A stretch of DNA of 17,931 bases from Blautia sp. OF03-15BH (GCF_003463065.1 NZ_QSCM01000029.1:1-17931); one strand, 5' to 3'. Shown: positions 1-6,636, counted from the first letter of the stretch. Notes: generated from the sequence alone by a model not told the origin. Program-made: numbers and translations.

Positions 1-60
1 AAGATTCGGATGGAAGAAATAAATTTCTGTGTGTGGTTTTGAAGGTATATGAGATGAGAG

Positions 61-87
61 CCAGGAGCAAAAGCTTCTGGTTTTTTT
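61..87 (+). terminator. Rho-independent terminator of a gene upstream of the window
   Basis: An 8-bp stem (CCAGGAGC at 61-68 with GCTTCTGG at 73-80, one G-T pair) closes an AAAA loop and is followed by seven T. It ends a + strand transcript from before the window and separates it from the LacI gene. The 60 bases before it could hold the last codons of that upstream gene, but no frame is convincing. Confidence 0.8.
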
Positions 88-117
88 GTTGTCTTGATAC
101 AAAATTTTCGTGAAATC

Positions 118-126
118 TGTTATAGT
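118..126 (+). promoter_or_regulatory. Extended -10 promoter of the LacI-family gene
   Basis: TG-T-TATAGT at 118-126 is an extended -10 element. A TTGATA at 94-99 resembles a -35 box, but the spacing of 21 is too long, so the extended -10 is the better-supported element. It predicts a start point near 133 and a short leader of about 20 bases before the ATG at 154. Confidence 0.45.
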
Positions 127-153
127 AAAAAAAGAAAAGCGGAGGAGGGGAAT

Positions 154-1173
154 ATGGTGACAATCAAGGAAATTGCAGAGAAACTGGGAGTCAGTACAAC
201 TACCGTTTCTAATGTGATCCATGGGAAAACAAGAAAAATGTCAGCAGATACGAGAAAAAGGATCGAGGAAGCGTTGGTACATTACCATTATGTCGCTGAT
301 TACAGAACGGAAAAAGAGACAGAAGAATTAAAATTTATTCTGGTAAGCTTTTGTCTTGGAACGAAAGAAAATATTCTCATGGATCCTTTTTGCGGAGAAA
401 TGCTTGGAGCGATTGAAAAAGAACTTCATCTTTATCACAGAAATGTGTGGTACGATTCTTCCTTAAATGAAGACGAACTGCTTCGGAAAAGTCAGGCTTT
501 TCAGGTAGAAGGAGTGCTGGTTTTGGGAGAGAATCCAAAGACCTGTGAGTATTTGTCAAAATGTATGCCAAAACCGGTGGTCTTTATTGATTCAGAGGAA
601 GGGGGGTATGATAATGTCAGCGGTCAGAGTGTGGATGGTGCCAAAAGCATGGCAGAGTATCTGCTCAGTCAGGGACATGAAAAAATTGCTTTTTTTTGTG
701 ATGAACGAATGGATTATGGAAGTACGAAAGAAAAGCTGCAGGGAGTAAGAGAGGCTTTAGCGGCTGTGGGGAAAAAACTTGAGGAGAAAGATATTTTTGT
801 GCTGCCGGAGGAGCAGCTTCTGCGTTCAGAAATTTTCAGGAGCTTTGTTCCAAGAGTAAAAAAACAAGAATATACGGTAGCTTTTTTCTGCTCGGATTAC
901 TTTGCTTGTGAGGCTATGGATGTATTCTCTGCTCAGGGCTTAAAACTTCCGGAAGAACTTTCTGTGACAGGGTTTGATGATAATCCTCTTGCAAAACTTG
1001 TGACGCCCAGGTTGACAACCATTCGCCAGTACCCTTCCCTTCGGGCGAAGGAAGCGGTAAAACTTCTTATGAAAAGGATACGGGGAGAAGCAGTAACCGT
1101 ACATAGTTACAGTTTTCCCCTGGAATTGATTGTGAGGGAGAGTGTAAAAAACAGAAACTTTGAGCAGAAGTAA
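154..1173 (+). CDS. LacI/GalR-family transcriptional regulator
   Basis: Predicted 339-aa repressor. The ATG at 154 is chosen because GGAGGAGGGG (141-150) lies just upstream and the protein then begins MVTIKEIAEKLGVS, the family helix-turn-helix (about residues 3-22, TIKEIAEKLGVSTTTVSNVI). A longer in-frame TTG start at 94 overlaps the promoter and is unlikely. Residues about 58-330 match the periplasmic-binding-protein-like effector domain, including VTGFDDNPLAKLVTPRLTTI, which is typical near the C-terminus. The hinge is odd: where family members usually show a G-Y-x-P-N-x-x-A-R stretch, this one reads HYHYVADYRTEKETEE. By position it probably controls the following binding-protein/GH172 unit, but an effect on the cre-like operators near 6394 and 6561 cannot be excluded. 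Effector unknown. Confidence 0.9.
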   Translation: MVTIKEIAEKLGVSTTTVSNVIHGKTRKMSADTRKRIEEALVHYHYVADYRTEKETEELKFILVSFCLGTKENILMDPFCGEMLGAIEKELHLYHRNVWYDSSLNEDELLRKSQAFQVEGVLVLGENPKTCEYLSKCMPKPVVFIDSEEGGYDNVSGQSVDGAKSMAEYLLSQGHEKIAFFCDERMDYGSTKEKLQGVREALAAVGKKLEEKDIFVLPEEQLLRSEIFRSFVPRVKKQEYTVAFFCSDYFACEAMDVFSAQGLKLPEELSVTGFDDNPLAKLVTPRLTTIRQYPSLRAKEAVKLLMKRIRGEAVTVHSYSFPLELIVRESVKNRNFEQK

Positions 1174-1198
1174 CAAAAAGAGGTTTTCTTTTTTGTTA
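1171..1198 (+). other. AT-rich inverted repeat after the LacI gene
   Basis: TAACAAAAAG (1171-1180) pairs with CTTTTTTGTTA (1188-1198) with one bulged T around a 7-base loop. The left arm includes the LacI stop codon. The stem is almost all A-T, so termination would be weak. It could also be an operator or a leaky terminator allowing read-through into the binding-protein gene. Confidence 0.35.
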
Positions 1199-1224
1199 AA
1201 AGATCTGGTTTTGGAAATAACCGC

Positions 1225-1290
1225 TTGAATAACCAGAAACAACCATTTAGGCTGTATCTCAGCAAAAGAAATTTCCAGGAGGTTATTCAA
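1225..1290 (+). promoter_or_regulatory. Leader inverted repeat reaching the ribosome binding site of the binding-protein gene
   Basis: TTGAATAACC (1225-1234) is the exact reverse complement of GGTTATTCAA (1281-1290), which runs from the GG of the AGGAGG ribosome binding site (1277-1282) to the base before the ATG. A second AATAACC lies at 1216-1222, so the right arm has two possible left partners. In RNA this could mask the ribosome binding site; as DNA it could be a distal operator pair. A weak promoter (TTGTTA 1193-1198, 17 bp, AATAAC 1216-1221) sits just upstream and is unsure. Confidence 0.4.
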
Positions 1291-2589
1291 ATGAAAAAGA
1301 AACTGATTTGCGCGTTGATGACAGCTGTGATGGCTGGTTCTCTTGTATCTGGTCTGGCTGTGTCTGCAGATTCCGACAGCCAGGTAACGATTTCCCTTTA
1401 CACCACACTGCCCAACAAGGATGCTCAGTTTGAGCAGTTATGTGAGGAATTTATGGAGGAAAATCCGGACATCAAGGTTAATTATATTGCCTATGACAGC
1501 AGTGAGAAACAGAAATGGATGACTCTTTACGCAAGCGGCGATGCACCAACCGTTTCCATCATGGATCCTGTCGATATCCAGGAAAATATTGAGAATATGG
1601 CAGCTTATGATCTGACAGAAGATTCCTGGATCACAGATCAGTTAGATGAGTCCTATCTCGATGTGTTTAAAGGGGAAGACGGAGAACTTTATGCGGTTCC
1701 AAACTGTGTGACAGCCATGGGTATCGTCTATAACAAAACCGTTATCGAGAAAGCTACCGGTGAGGCTTTCGATCCTTCTACGATCAAGAGTAATGCAGAC
1801 CTTGAGGCTCTCTGTGAGAAAATCCAGGCAGGCGGCGTGGCACCGATTATGTTTACCGGTGTGGACTGGTCTTTGGGCTCTCACTATCTCAGCCAGGTAT
1901 TTTCCGGTATTCAGGGAGATGCGGAAGCACAGCAGAATTTCATCAACAGTCTGAAGGATGGTTCCGCAGAACTGAAGAGCAACGATGCCTGGAACAGCGT
2001 GATGGACACCTTTGATATTATTGCAAAATACAATTATAATGCCAATGATCCGCTGGTTGGAAATACAGATATTGATGGTCAGGCCATTGCAAAAGGTGAC
2101 GTTGCCATGTGGTTTATGGGTGACTGGGCATGGAATTATATGAAAGATTCTGCTTCTGCAGATGACGAATTTGGTTTAATGCCCTGTCCGCTGACTGGAA
2201 AGGAAGATGATGCGGTAAATACAGAACTTGGAGTGTTCTGTTCTAAAGGTTACTGCATTGATGCAAGCCAGAATTCAGAGGAACAGCAGGCAGCAGGAAA
2301 GAAACTGGTAGAATTTTTCTGTGTGGAGAAAGCACAGGAGATGTCCGATCTTCTGGATATGGCATTGCCGTTCAGTAAAGTGGATGTTTCTTATGATAAT
2401 CCGCTGGTTTCTTCTACGCAGGATTATATTGCGAACGGAGCAGTATCCAGTACCTATGCATTCAGCCGTCTCCTGCCGTCAGATTTCTGGTCAGAAAACG
2501 GAGCCGTTATGCAGCAGTATCTTACCGGTATGATGGATCGGGATGCAGCAGCTGATGCGATCCAGACCTATTGGCAGAATCAGAAATAA
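1291..2589 (+). CDS. Extracellular sugar-binding protein of an ABC importer (family 1 type)
   Basis: Predicted 432-aa solute-binding protein for carbohydrate uptake. The ATG at 1291 is chosen from AGGAGG at 1277-1282 and because the protein then starts with a signal peptide (MKKK, hydrophobic core, likely cut after VSA at residue 26). The rest fits the extracellular solute-binding protein family 1 pattern: an early segment ending EFMEENPDIKVNY, the YASGDAPTVSIMDP region, the VGIVYNKTV-like strand (GIVYNKTVIEKATG), and a late MWFMGDWAWNYM segment. No lipobox cysteine lies at the cleavage region, which is unusual for a Gram-positive binding protein. No permease or ATPase gene is in the window, so its transporter must be encoded elsewhere. 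It lies 27 bp before the GH172 gene and is probably co-transcribed with it. Confidence 0.88.
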   Translation: MKKKLICALMTAVMAGSLVSGLAVSADSDSQVTISLYTTLPNKDAQFEQLCEEFMEENPDIKVNYIAYDSSEKQKWMTLYASGDAPTVSIMDPVDIQENIENMAAYDLTEDSWITDQLDESYLDVFKGEDGELYAVPNCVTAMGIVYNKTVIEKATGEAFDPSTIKSNADLEALCEKIQAGGVAPIMFTGVDWSLGSHYLSQVFSGIQGDAEAQQNFINSLKDGSAELKSNDAWNSVMDTFDIIAKYNYNANDPLVGNTDIDGQAIAKGDVAMWFMGDWAWNYMKDSASADDEFGLMPCPLTGKEDDAVNTELGVFCSKGYCIDASQNSEEQQAAGKKLVEFFCVEKAQEMSDLLDMALPFSKVDVSYDNPLVSSTQDYIANGAVSSTYAFSRLLPSDFWSENGAVMQQYLTGMMDRDAAADAIQTYWQNQK

Positions 2590-2616
2590 GAGACAGGCAG
2601 AAAAAAGGAGAAAAAC

Positions 2617-3720
2617 ATGTTTCAGTTTACCAATAGTCTGGATTCACTTATACTTCAGAAAAAGGGAAAGAGCCGCTGTATTAATCAGGAAAATCCGAGA
2701 GGTGAAAAGGGAAAAGGCGGAATGGCAGCAGGAAGCCTCGGTCCTGGCAGAAAAGGTTCTCCCTGCATGCAGAAGATTATTCCCGGAGAAACAAAAGTAT
2801 TGGCTGAAATGGAAGGACCGGGTGTGATACAGCATATCTGGATGACTGTGACAGACCGTACGGAAAAAGATTATTACGTGTTGCGTGATCTGGTTTTGAG
2901 GATTTACTGGGACGATGAAGAAGAACCGTCTGTGGAAAGTCCATTGGGAGATTTTTTCTGCTGTGGGTTTGCAAGAGGATGTCTGGTAAATTCGCTCCCG
3001 ATCGTGGTGAATCCTTCCAGAGGTTTCAATAGTTATTTTCAGATGCCTTTCCGAAAAAAAGCCCGTATTACACTGGAAAACCAGCATGAAGCAGAAATAC
3101 CGGCATTTTTCTATCAGGTTGATTATACCCTTTATGATGAGCTTCCGGAGGATATGGCTTATTTTCATGCACAATGGAGACGGGAACGTCTGACGGAACT
3201 TAAAAAGGACTATACGATACTGGATGGTGTAAAAGGAAAAGGTCATTACGTTGGTACCTATCTGGCCATTGCAGCACTGGAACGTTACTGGTGGGGCGAG
3301 GGAGAGTTAAAGGTTTATCTGGATGGTGATGAAGAATATCCGACCATCTGTGGTACGGGAACAGAGGATTATTTTGGCGGCGCCTGGAGTTTTACAAGGA
3401 CGGAAAATAGCGTGGCCAGGGAACAGACGTATTGCACGCCTTTTATGGGATATCCCTATTATTCCAGAGAAGACGACACGGTCTATAATCCCTATCATAT
3501 GAATGATACACCAACGGAACGAGGTTTTTATCGTTGGCACATTTTGGATCCGATTCTTTTTGACGAAGATATCCGTGTGACGATCCAGCAGATCGGTGTC
3601 TGCCACAAAGGTCTCTTTGAACGGCAGGATGATGTATCCAGTGTTGCTTACTGGTATCAGTCAGAACCTCATCAGCCTTTTCCGAAATTGTTATCTAAAG
3701 AAGAGCGCTGGCCGAGATAA
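2617..3720 (+). CDS. GH172 (DUF2961) family glycoside hydrolase
   Basis: Predicted 367-aa DUF2961 protein. This domain is the core of glycoside hydrolase family GH172, whose characterised members act on furanosidic links (difructose dianhydride I and arabinofuranosides). The ATG at 2617 follows AAAAGGAG with good spacing. The hallmark is DGDEEYPTICGTGTEDYFGG at about residues 236-255. Glu250 in GTGTEDYF and Glu228 (or Glu230) in WWGEGE are the likely catalytic carboxylates by family position; I cannot align them here. Other family-like signs are an early S-x-G-P-G-R-K segment (about residues 42-48) and the length, normal for single-domain members. No signal peptide is seen, so it is probably cytoplasmic and acts on an imported oligosaccharide, perhaps one captured by the preceding binding protein. 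The substrate is not predictable from sequence alone. Confidence 0.85.
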   Translation: MFQFTNSLDSLILQKKGKSRCINQENPRGEKGKGGMAAGSLGPGRKGSPCMQKIIPGETKVLAEMEGPGVIQHIWMTVTDRTEKDYYVLRDLVLRIYWDDEEEPSVESPLGDFFCCGFARGCLVNSLPIVVNPSRGFNSYFQMPFRKKARITLENQHEAEIPAFFYQVDYTLYDELPEDMAYFHAQWRRERLTELKKDYTILDGVKGKGHYVGTYLAIAALERYWWGEGELKVYLDGDEEYPTICGTGTEDYFGGAWSFTRTENSVAREQTYCTPFMGYPYYSREDDTVYNPYHMNDTPTERGFYRWHILDPILFDEDIRVTIQQIGVCHKGLFERQDDVSSVAYWYQSEPHQPFPKLLSKEERWPR

Positions 3721-3736
3721 AAATGAATCAGAGATG

Positions 3737-3781
3737 AAAGAGCAGGAACTTTTCTGGGAAAAAAGTTTCTGCTCTTTTTCT
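3737..3781 (+). terminator. Strong rho-independent terminator after the GH172 gene
   Basis: A stem of about 17 bp (5' arm from AAAGAGCAGGAACTTTT at 3737-3753, 3' arm to CTGCTCTTT near 3779, one G-T pair) with a 7-base loop ends in a T run. It lies 17 bases past the stop codon and closes the binding-protein/GH172 unit. Confidence 0.9.
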
Positions 3782-3820
3782 GTGAATATGAGAGAAGTTA
3801 TTTGATTTGATTTTAAACAC

Positions 3821-3849
3821 TTGCAAAATCTCGCAATACATGGTAATAT
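3821..3849 (+). promoter_or_regulatory. Consensus-like promoter for the 466-aa orphan gene
   Basis: TTGCAA (3821-3826), a 17-bp spacer and TAATAT (3844-3849) preceded by TGG (extended -10). The predicted start near 3856 gives a leader of about 170 bases before the ATG at 4028. Confidence 0.7.
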
Positions 3850-3855
3850 AAAACT

Positions 3856-4027
3856 GTCATTTCAAAGTCAATCTTTATTTATCTTTTTTATTCATCTATA
3901 TAATCTTTATAGTCTTTATAATTCAAACAACACCACATATATAAATGAATCTTTATAATATTTTTTGAGAAAGGGGTATTTCTATGCATTTATCTTTAGC
4001 AGGAAAAGTAGAAAAAGGGGGGATTCT
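3856..4027 (+). repeat. AT-rich leader with repeated TCTTTAT units and a duplicated translation start region
   Basis: Between the promoter and the ATG the DNA is very AT-rich, with TCTTTAT at 3872, 3904, 3913 and 3950 and a TCTTTTTTA variant at 3882. Its 3' end shows a local duplication: AAGGGGTATTTCTATGCA (3971-3988) resembles the real start region AAGGGGGGATTCTATGCA (4015-4032). Base composition is unlike the flanking coding DNA. No stable hairpin or known riboswitch was recognised. Confidence 0.5.
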
Positions 4028-4049
4028 ATGCAGATTTATTCTGCAATGA
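3984..4049 (+). CDS. Possible 21-codon upstream ORF overlapping the start of the 466-aa gene
   Basis: ATG at 3984 lies 8 bases after AAGGGG (3971-3976) and opens a 21-codon frame (MHLSLAGKVEKGGILCRFIL then Q) that stops at 4047-4049, after the main ATG at 4028 and out of frame with it. The start site mirrors that of the main gene. It may be a coupling or attenuating leader peptide, or only a by-product of the local duplication. No protein homology is claimed. Confidence 0.3.
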   Translation: MHLSLAGKVEKGGILCRFILQ

Positions 4050-5428
4050 TTCCGGTGAAGGAAGCATTTTCAAAGAAAGAATTTGTGCGGCTGCTCCTGG
4101 AGTGGAACCAGGGAAGTCTGCATGACAGAATGAAGGGAGTGAGCTGGGATGAGGAAACTTACACTTTGTGCTGGCAGGAGAAACAAAGACTGCTGGCAGT
4201 GGAAGATCTTCCGGAGAAGCGGATAATTGCGGCAAGATTTCAGAAAACAGACAGATATGGAATGATCTGGACTTCTGATTTTGTCTTGAATCTGGAAGAA
4301 AAGAGACTTTCTGTCAGGCTGGATCAGGAGGTGACGGAACAGACAAGCTCATTTTTTTACCGTTTTTCTCCACCATATTTTATCAGACTGGTGATACGGA
4401 AGGGGTATGCTGGAATGGATGGGAGGCTGCCTGTTACAGGGAAGCCCGTATCTTTGGGTATTGGAGAAAAAGAACTGGCAGAAAGGATACTTCTTGGAAA
4501 AGAGCATTTTCAATTGCCGATCGTTTATCTGACAAAAAAATGGGATGGCTGTTATCCTCTGAATGCCGATCTGCTTTCGGAACAGCTTCAAGGAACGGCT
4601 CATGTATTGAAAGAGACGACACCGGAGCTAGGGAAGCTTCTGAGAAAAAAATGTAACGGAAAAAATCCGCATCATGGAGCCATTGGAATTTATTATCCTT
4701 GTGTCTCTGCAGAAAATAAAAAGATCCATTTTGAACCATATACGGAAGAAATTCTGTTTCAAAAAATTGTCAATACAATCTATCGTTATGAGAACCAGCA
4801 GACGCGCGGGTTTTTATATCTCTGGGAAGGCATCCGTATGGAGCGCCTTCGTCTGAACCATTCGGTTCTTTTAAATAATCATAGAAAAATACAGGAAGAA
4901 AATCAGGATCTTTATGAAATCTTTGAAGCACAACTCAAAGATTATGAGAGTAGGATGGAGACACTGCTTAAACGGATAAATGTTTTGACACTGGAAAACC
5001 AGAGACTCCATGAAAAAGTAGAAGGAATGCAGGCAGTTCCTCTTCTTTATAAAGGCGAAATGATCGAATTTTATGAAGGAGAGATGCGGGATATCCTTCT
5101 GGATCAGCTTTCCGATGGTCTGGAAAAGCAGAATGCAGATACCAGGCGGCAGGAAATTCTGAAGAGTATTCTGGATAAAAATAAACATGCGGACCGGCAG
5201 GAGCAAAGAAAAAGCCGGATCAAAAGGCTTTTGAAAGGTTACTCCAACCTGTCCGCATCATTAAAACACGATCTGGAAGAATTTGGTTTTTCGGTAGCTT
5301 CCGAAGGAAAGCATTATAAGCTTACTTACTTTCAGGACCCACGCTATACGATCATTATGGCGAAAAGCTGCAGTGATACCAGAGCTGGAAATAATCTGGC
5401 AGCAGAGATCATCCGGAAAATGTTATGA
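4028..5428 (+). CDS. Uncharacterised protein with coiled coil and HicA/dsRBD-like C-terminus
   Basis: Predicted 466-aa soluble protein with no signal peptide or membrane segment. The ATG at 4028 follows AAAAAGGGGGG. Residues 1-270 form an unrecognised alpha/beta region; the GAIGIYYP segment (about 217-224) and FQLPIVYLTK (161-170) look like buried strands. Residues about 276-334 have heptad-like Leu/Ile spacing typical of a coiled coil. A basic linker (about 385-402) leads to a compact end (about 405-466) with GKHYKLTYF at 427-435 and SDTRAGNNLAAEIIRKML at 449-466. This G-x-H-[YF]-[KR] strand pattern followed by a helix resembles the HicA/dsRBD-like RNA-binding fold; that is inference. It stands alone with its own strong promoter. 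Architecture recalls an uncharacterised Firmicutes family, possibly defence- or RNA-related, but no function can be assigned. Confidence 0.6.
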   Translation: MQIYSAMIPVKEAFSKKEFVRLLLEWNQGSLHDRMKGVSWDEETYTLCWQEKQRLLAVEDLPEKRIIAARFQKTDRYGMIWTSDFVLNLEEKRLSVRLDQEVTEQTSSFFYRFSPPYFIRLVIRKGYAGMDGRLPVTGKPVSLGIGEKELAERILLGKEHFQLPIVYLTKKWDGCYPLNADLLSEQLQGTAHVLKETTPELGKLLRKKCNGKNPHHGAIGIYYPCVSAENKKIHFEPYTEEILFQKIVNTIYRYENQQTRGFLYLWEGIRMERLRLNHSVLLNNHRKIQEENQDLYEIFEAQLKDYESRMETLLKRINVLTLENQRLHEKVEGMQAVPLLYKGEMIEFYEGEMRDILLDQLSDGLEKQNADTRRQEILKSILDKNKHADRQEQRKSRIKRLLKGYSNLSASLKHDLEEFGFSVASEGKHYKLTYFQDPRYTIIMAKSCSDTRAGNNLAAEIIRKML

Positions 5429-5447
5429 ACTAGCGGGAAGAAGATGA

Positions 5448-6035
5448 TCAGAACCAGCTGCTGGCAAAAATCTCTATACCTATGGCAATCAGGATTACTC
5501 CGCCAAAGATCTCTGCCCGGTTGGAAAGCCTGGTTCCGAATCTTTTACCGATGACAAGGCCGGACAGGCAGATCAGCAGAGTAACGACGGCAATGATGAG
5601 AGAACAGACAAGAGCCATGAGCCAGTCATATTCTGCAATGGTAAAGCCGACGGAGAGGGCATCGATGGAAGTCGCAATTCCCTGGATGAAAAGAGTCCAG
5701 GCGGTTAGCCGGGCGGTGGAAACCTCAGATTCATCTTTGTGGCGGATACCATTGACCAGCATGCTGCCGCCGATGTACGCGAGAAGGATCAGCGCAATCC
5801 AGGGGATGAAGGTTTCAAAGGCATTGAAATATTCTACGATCGTGTGTACACAGACCCAGCCGGTCATGGGCATGAAAGCCTGAAAGACAGCAAATGTGCC
5901 TGCGATGCAAAACATGCGTTTCCGGGACATTTTCGGTTCATTCAGGCCATTTGCCATAGAAACAGAGAAAGCATCCATAGCCAGTCCGGCACCCAGAAGG
6001 ATGCTGTTAAAGAAAAATAAAAAACTCCAGTTCAT
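5448..6035 (-). CDS. mntP: MntP-type manganese efflux pump
   Basis: Predicted 195-aa inner membrane Mn2+ exporter (DUF204 family; E. coli MntP is 188 aa). The ATG at 6035 is chosen because GGAGGAG lies just upstream on the minus strand and the protein then starts MNWSFLFFFNSILLGAGLAM; a longer frame to 6182 runs back into the riboswitch terminator and is not coding. Six hydrophobic helices are visible in two repeats of three. The paired acidic motifs match the family: AMDAFSVSMANG (Asp21) in helix 1 and SIDALSVGF (Asp125) in helix 4, plausible Mn2+ ligands. Expression should rise with Mn2+ through the yybP-ykoY riboswitch in its leader. The gene is convergent with the 466-aa gene, with 19 bp between the stop codons and no clear terminator there. 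Confidence 0.95.
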   Translation of the reverse strand: MNWSFLFFFNSILLGAGLAMDAFSVSMANGLNEPKMSRKRMFCIAGTFAVFQAFMPMTGWVCVHTIVEYFNAFETFIPWIALILLAYIGGSMLVNGIRHKDESEVSTARLTAWTLFIQGIATSIDALSVGFTIAEYDWLMALVCSLIIAVVTLLICLSGLVIGKRFGTRLSNRAEIFGGVILIAIGIEIFASSWF

Positions 6036-6113
6036 TTTGATCTCCTCCAAAGGATTAATATAGTTTTGGCCTGAAAGGTAAAAATCACAATGGGTGCAAA
6101 AATTGCGTGGTGA

Positions 6114-6157
6114 CAAAAAAATACCCCAGGCACAGACGCACACGTCATACCAGGGGT
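6114..6157 (-). terminator. Terminator in the expression platform of the mntP riboswitch
   Basis: On the minus strand ACCCC (6157-6153) pairs with GGGGT (6126-6122) outside an inner GACG/CGTC stem with a TGTG loop, and a run of seven T follows. It lies about 80 bases before the mntP ATG. When formed it should stop transcription before mntP. Confidence 0.85.
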
Positions 6158-6179
6158 CAGAAAACGAAAAATTTCGACA

Positions 6180-6299
6180 CATGTATAGCGGTAGTGCGTA
6201 TACATGAGTCTCGCAATTTAAAACAAGCCAGACCGGAAGGTCAGTATGTTGACTTGCTACGCGGTTGTTTCGCGCATGCTACTCCCTCACGGAAATATC
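6180..6299 (-). promoter_or_regulatory. yybP-ykoY manganese riboswitch upstream of mntP
   Basis: Minus-strand conserved blocks are in the expected order: GAGGGAGTAGC (6288-6278), GTCAACATACTGACC, CTGGCTTG and GCGAGACT (6214-6207). P1 can form between CGTGAG (6291-6286) and CTCATG (6208-6203). The 3' strand of P1 also belongs to a competing hairpin, CATGTATA (6206-6199) with TATACATG (6187-6180). The aptamer starts near the predicted transcription start. This class senses Mn2+ and typically switches exporter genes on, which fits mntP downstream. Confidence 0.93.
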
Positions 6300-6305
6300 G
6301 CTGCC

Positions 6306-6334
6306 ATCATAGCATAATGAGAAAGTTTTGTCAA
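6306..6334 (-). promoter_or_regulatory. Promoter of the mntP riboswitch transcript
   Basis: Minus-strand TTGACA (6334-6329), 17-bp spacer, TATGAT (6311-6306) preceded by TGC (extended -10). Predicted start is near 6299, directly before the aptamer. Confidence 0.88.
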
Positions 6335-6386
6335 TAAATGAAGCAGAAACTGTTTTTTACAGACGCGATCAGTTTGGGTCGTAAAT

Positions 6387-6401
6387 ATGAAAACGTATTC
6401 C
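6387..6401 (+). promoter_or_regulatory. cre/LacI-type operator, upstream copy
   Basis: ATGAAAACGTATTCC matches the CcpA cre consensus WTGNAANCGNWNNCW at all but the last position and has a central ACGT as in LacI-family operators. It lies about 115 bp upstream of the predicted start of the amylosucrase operon, paired with a near-identical site at 6554-6568. Confidence 0.55.
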
Positions 6402-6474
6402 AGATATAAGAGAATATTCCTCCAACTGGTCAAAACAACGATTTAAAACAAGAAAATTTGGAATCTTCGCCATA

Positions 6475-6503
6475 TGGACAAGAAAGACGGAATGCGTTAT
6501 AAT
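6475..6503 (+). promoter_or_regulatory. Promoter of the amylosucrase-ASKHA-GH31 operon
   Basis: TGGACA (6475-6480), 17-bp spacer and a perfect TATAAT (6498-6503). Predicted start near 6510 gives a leader of about 220 bases that contains a cre-like site and another palindrome. The stretch 6335-6474 to its left holds no gene, only the upstream operator. Confidence 0.75.
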
Positions 6504-6553
6504 ATCAAGATGAATAAGCAATTTTAGTGAATCTAAGATTTTTAGAATCTTTT

Positions 6554-6568
6554 ATGAAAACGTTTTCC
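6554..6568 (+). promoter_or_regulatory. cre/LacI-type operator, downstream copy
   Basis: ATGAAAACGTTTTCC contains the perfect 12-bp palindrome GAAAACGTTTTC (6556-6567) and matches the cre consensus at 14 of 15 positions. It sits about 52 bp inside the transcript, suited to a roadblock, or to looping with the upstream copy. Confidence 0.65.
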
Positions 6569-6624
6569 TGAATAATGGTAGTGTTTTCAAAAGAAATTCT
6601 AAGGGCAGGTTCTTTTGAACGCTT

Positions 6625-6636
6625 TACAACGTTGTA
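6625..6636 (+). promoter_or_regulatory. Perfect palindrome in the amylosucrase leader, possible third operator
   Basis: TACAACGTTGTA is a perfect 12-bp palindrome with central ACGT, the layout of LacI-family operators, 69 bp from the centre of the preceding cre-like site. Its sequence differs from the two cre sites, so a different regulator may bind. A chance occurrence is possible. Confidence 0.35.

Noticed and set aside
1..60. Possible 3' end of an upstream gene
   Set aside because: All three + frames are short or run through the terminator, and none has recognisable protein features.
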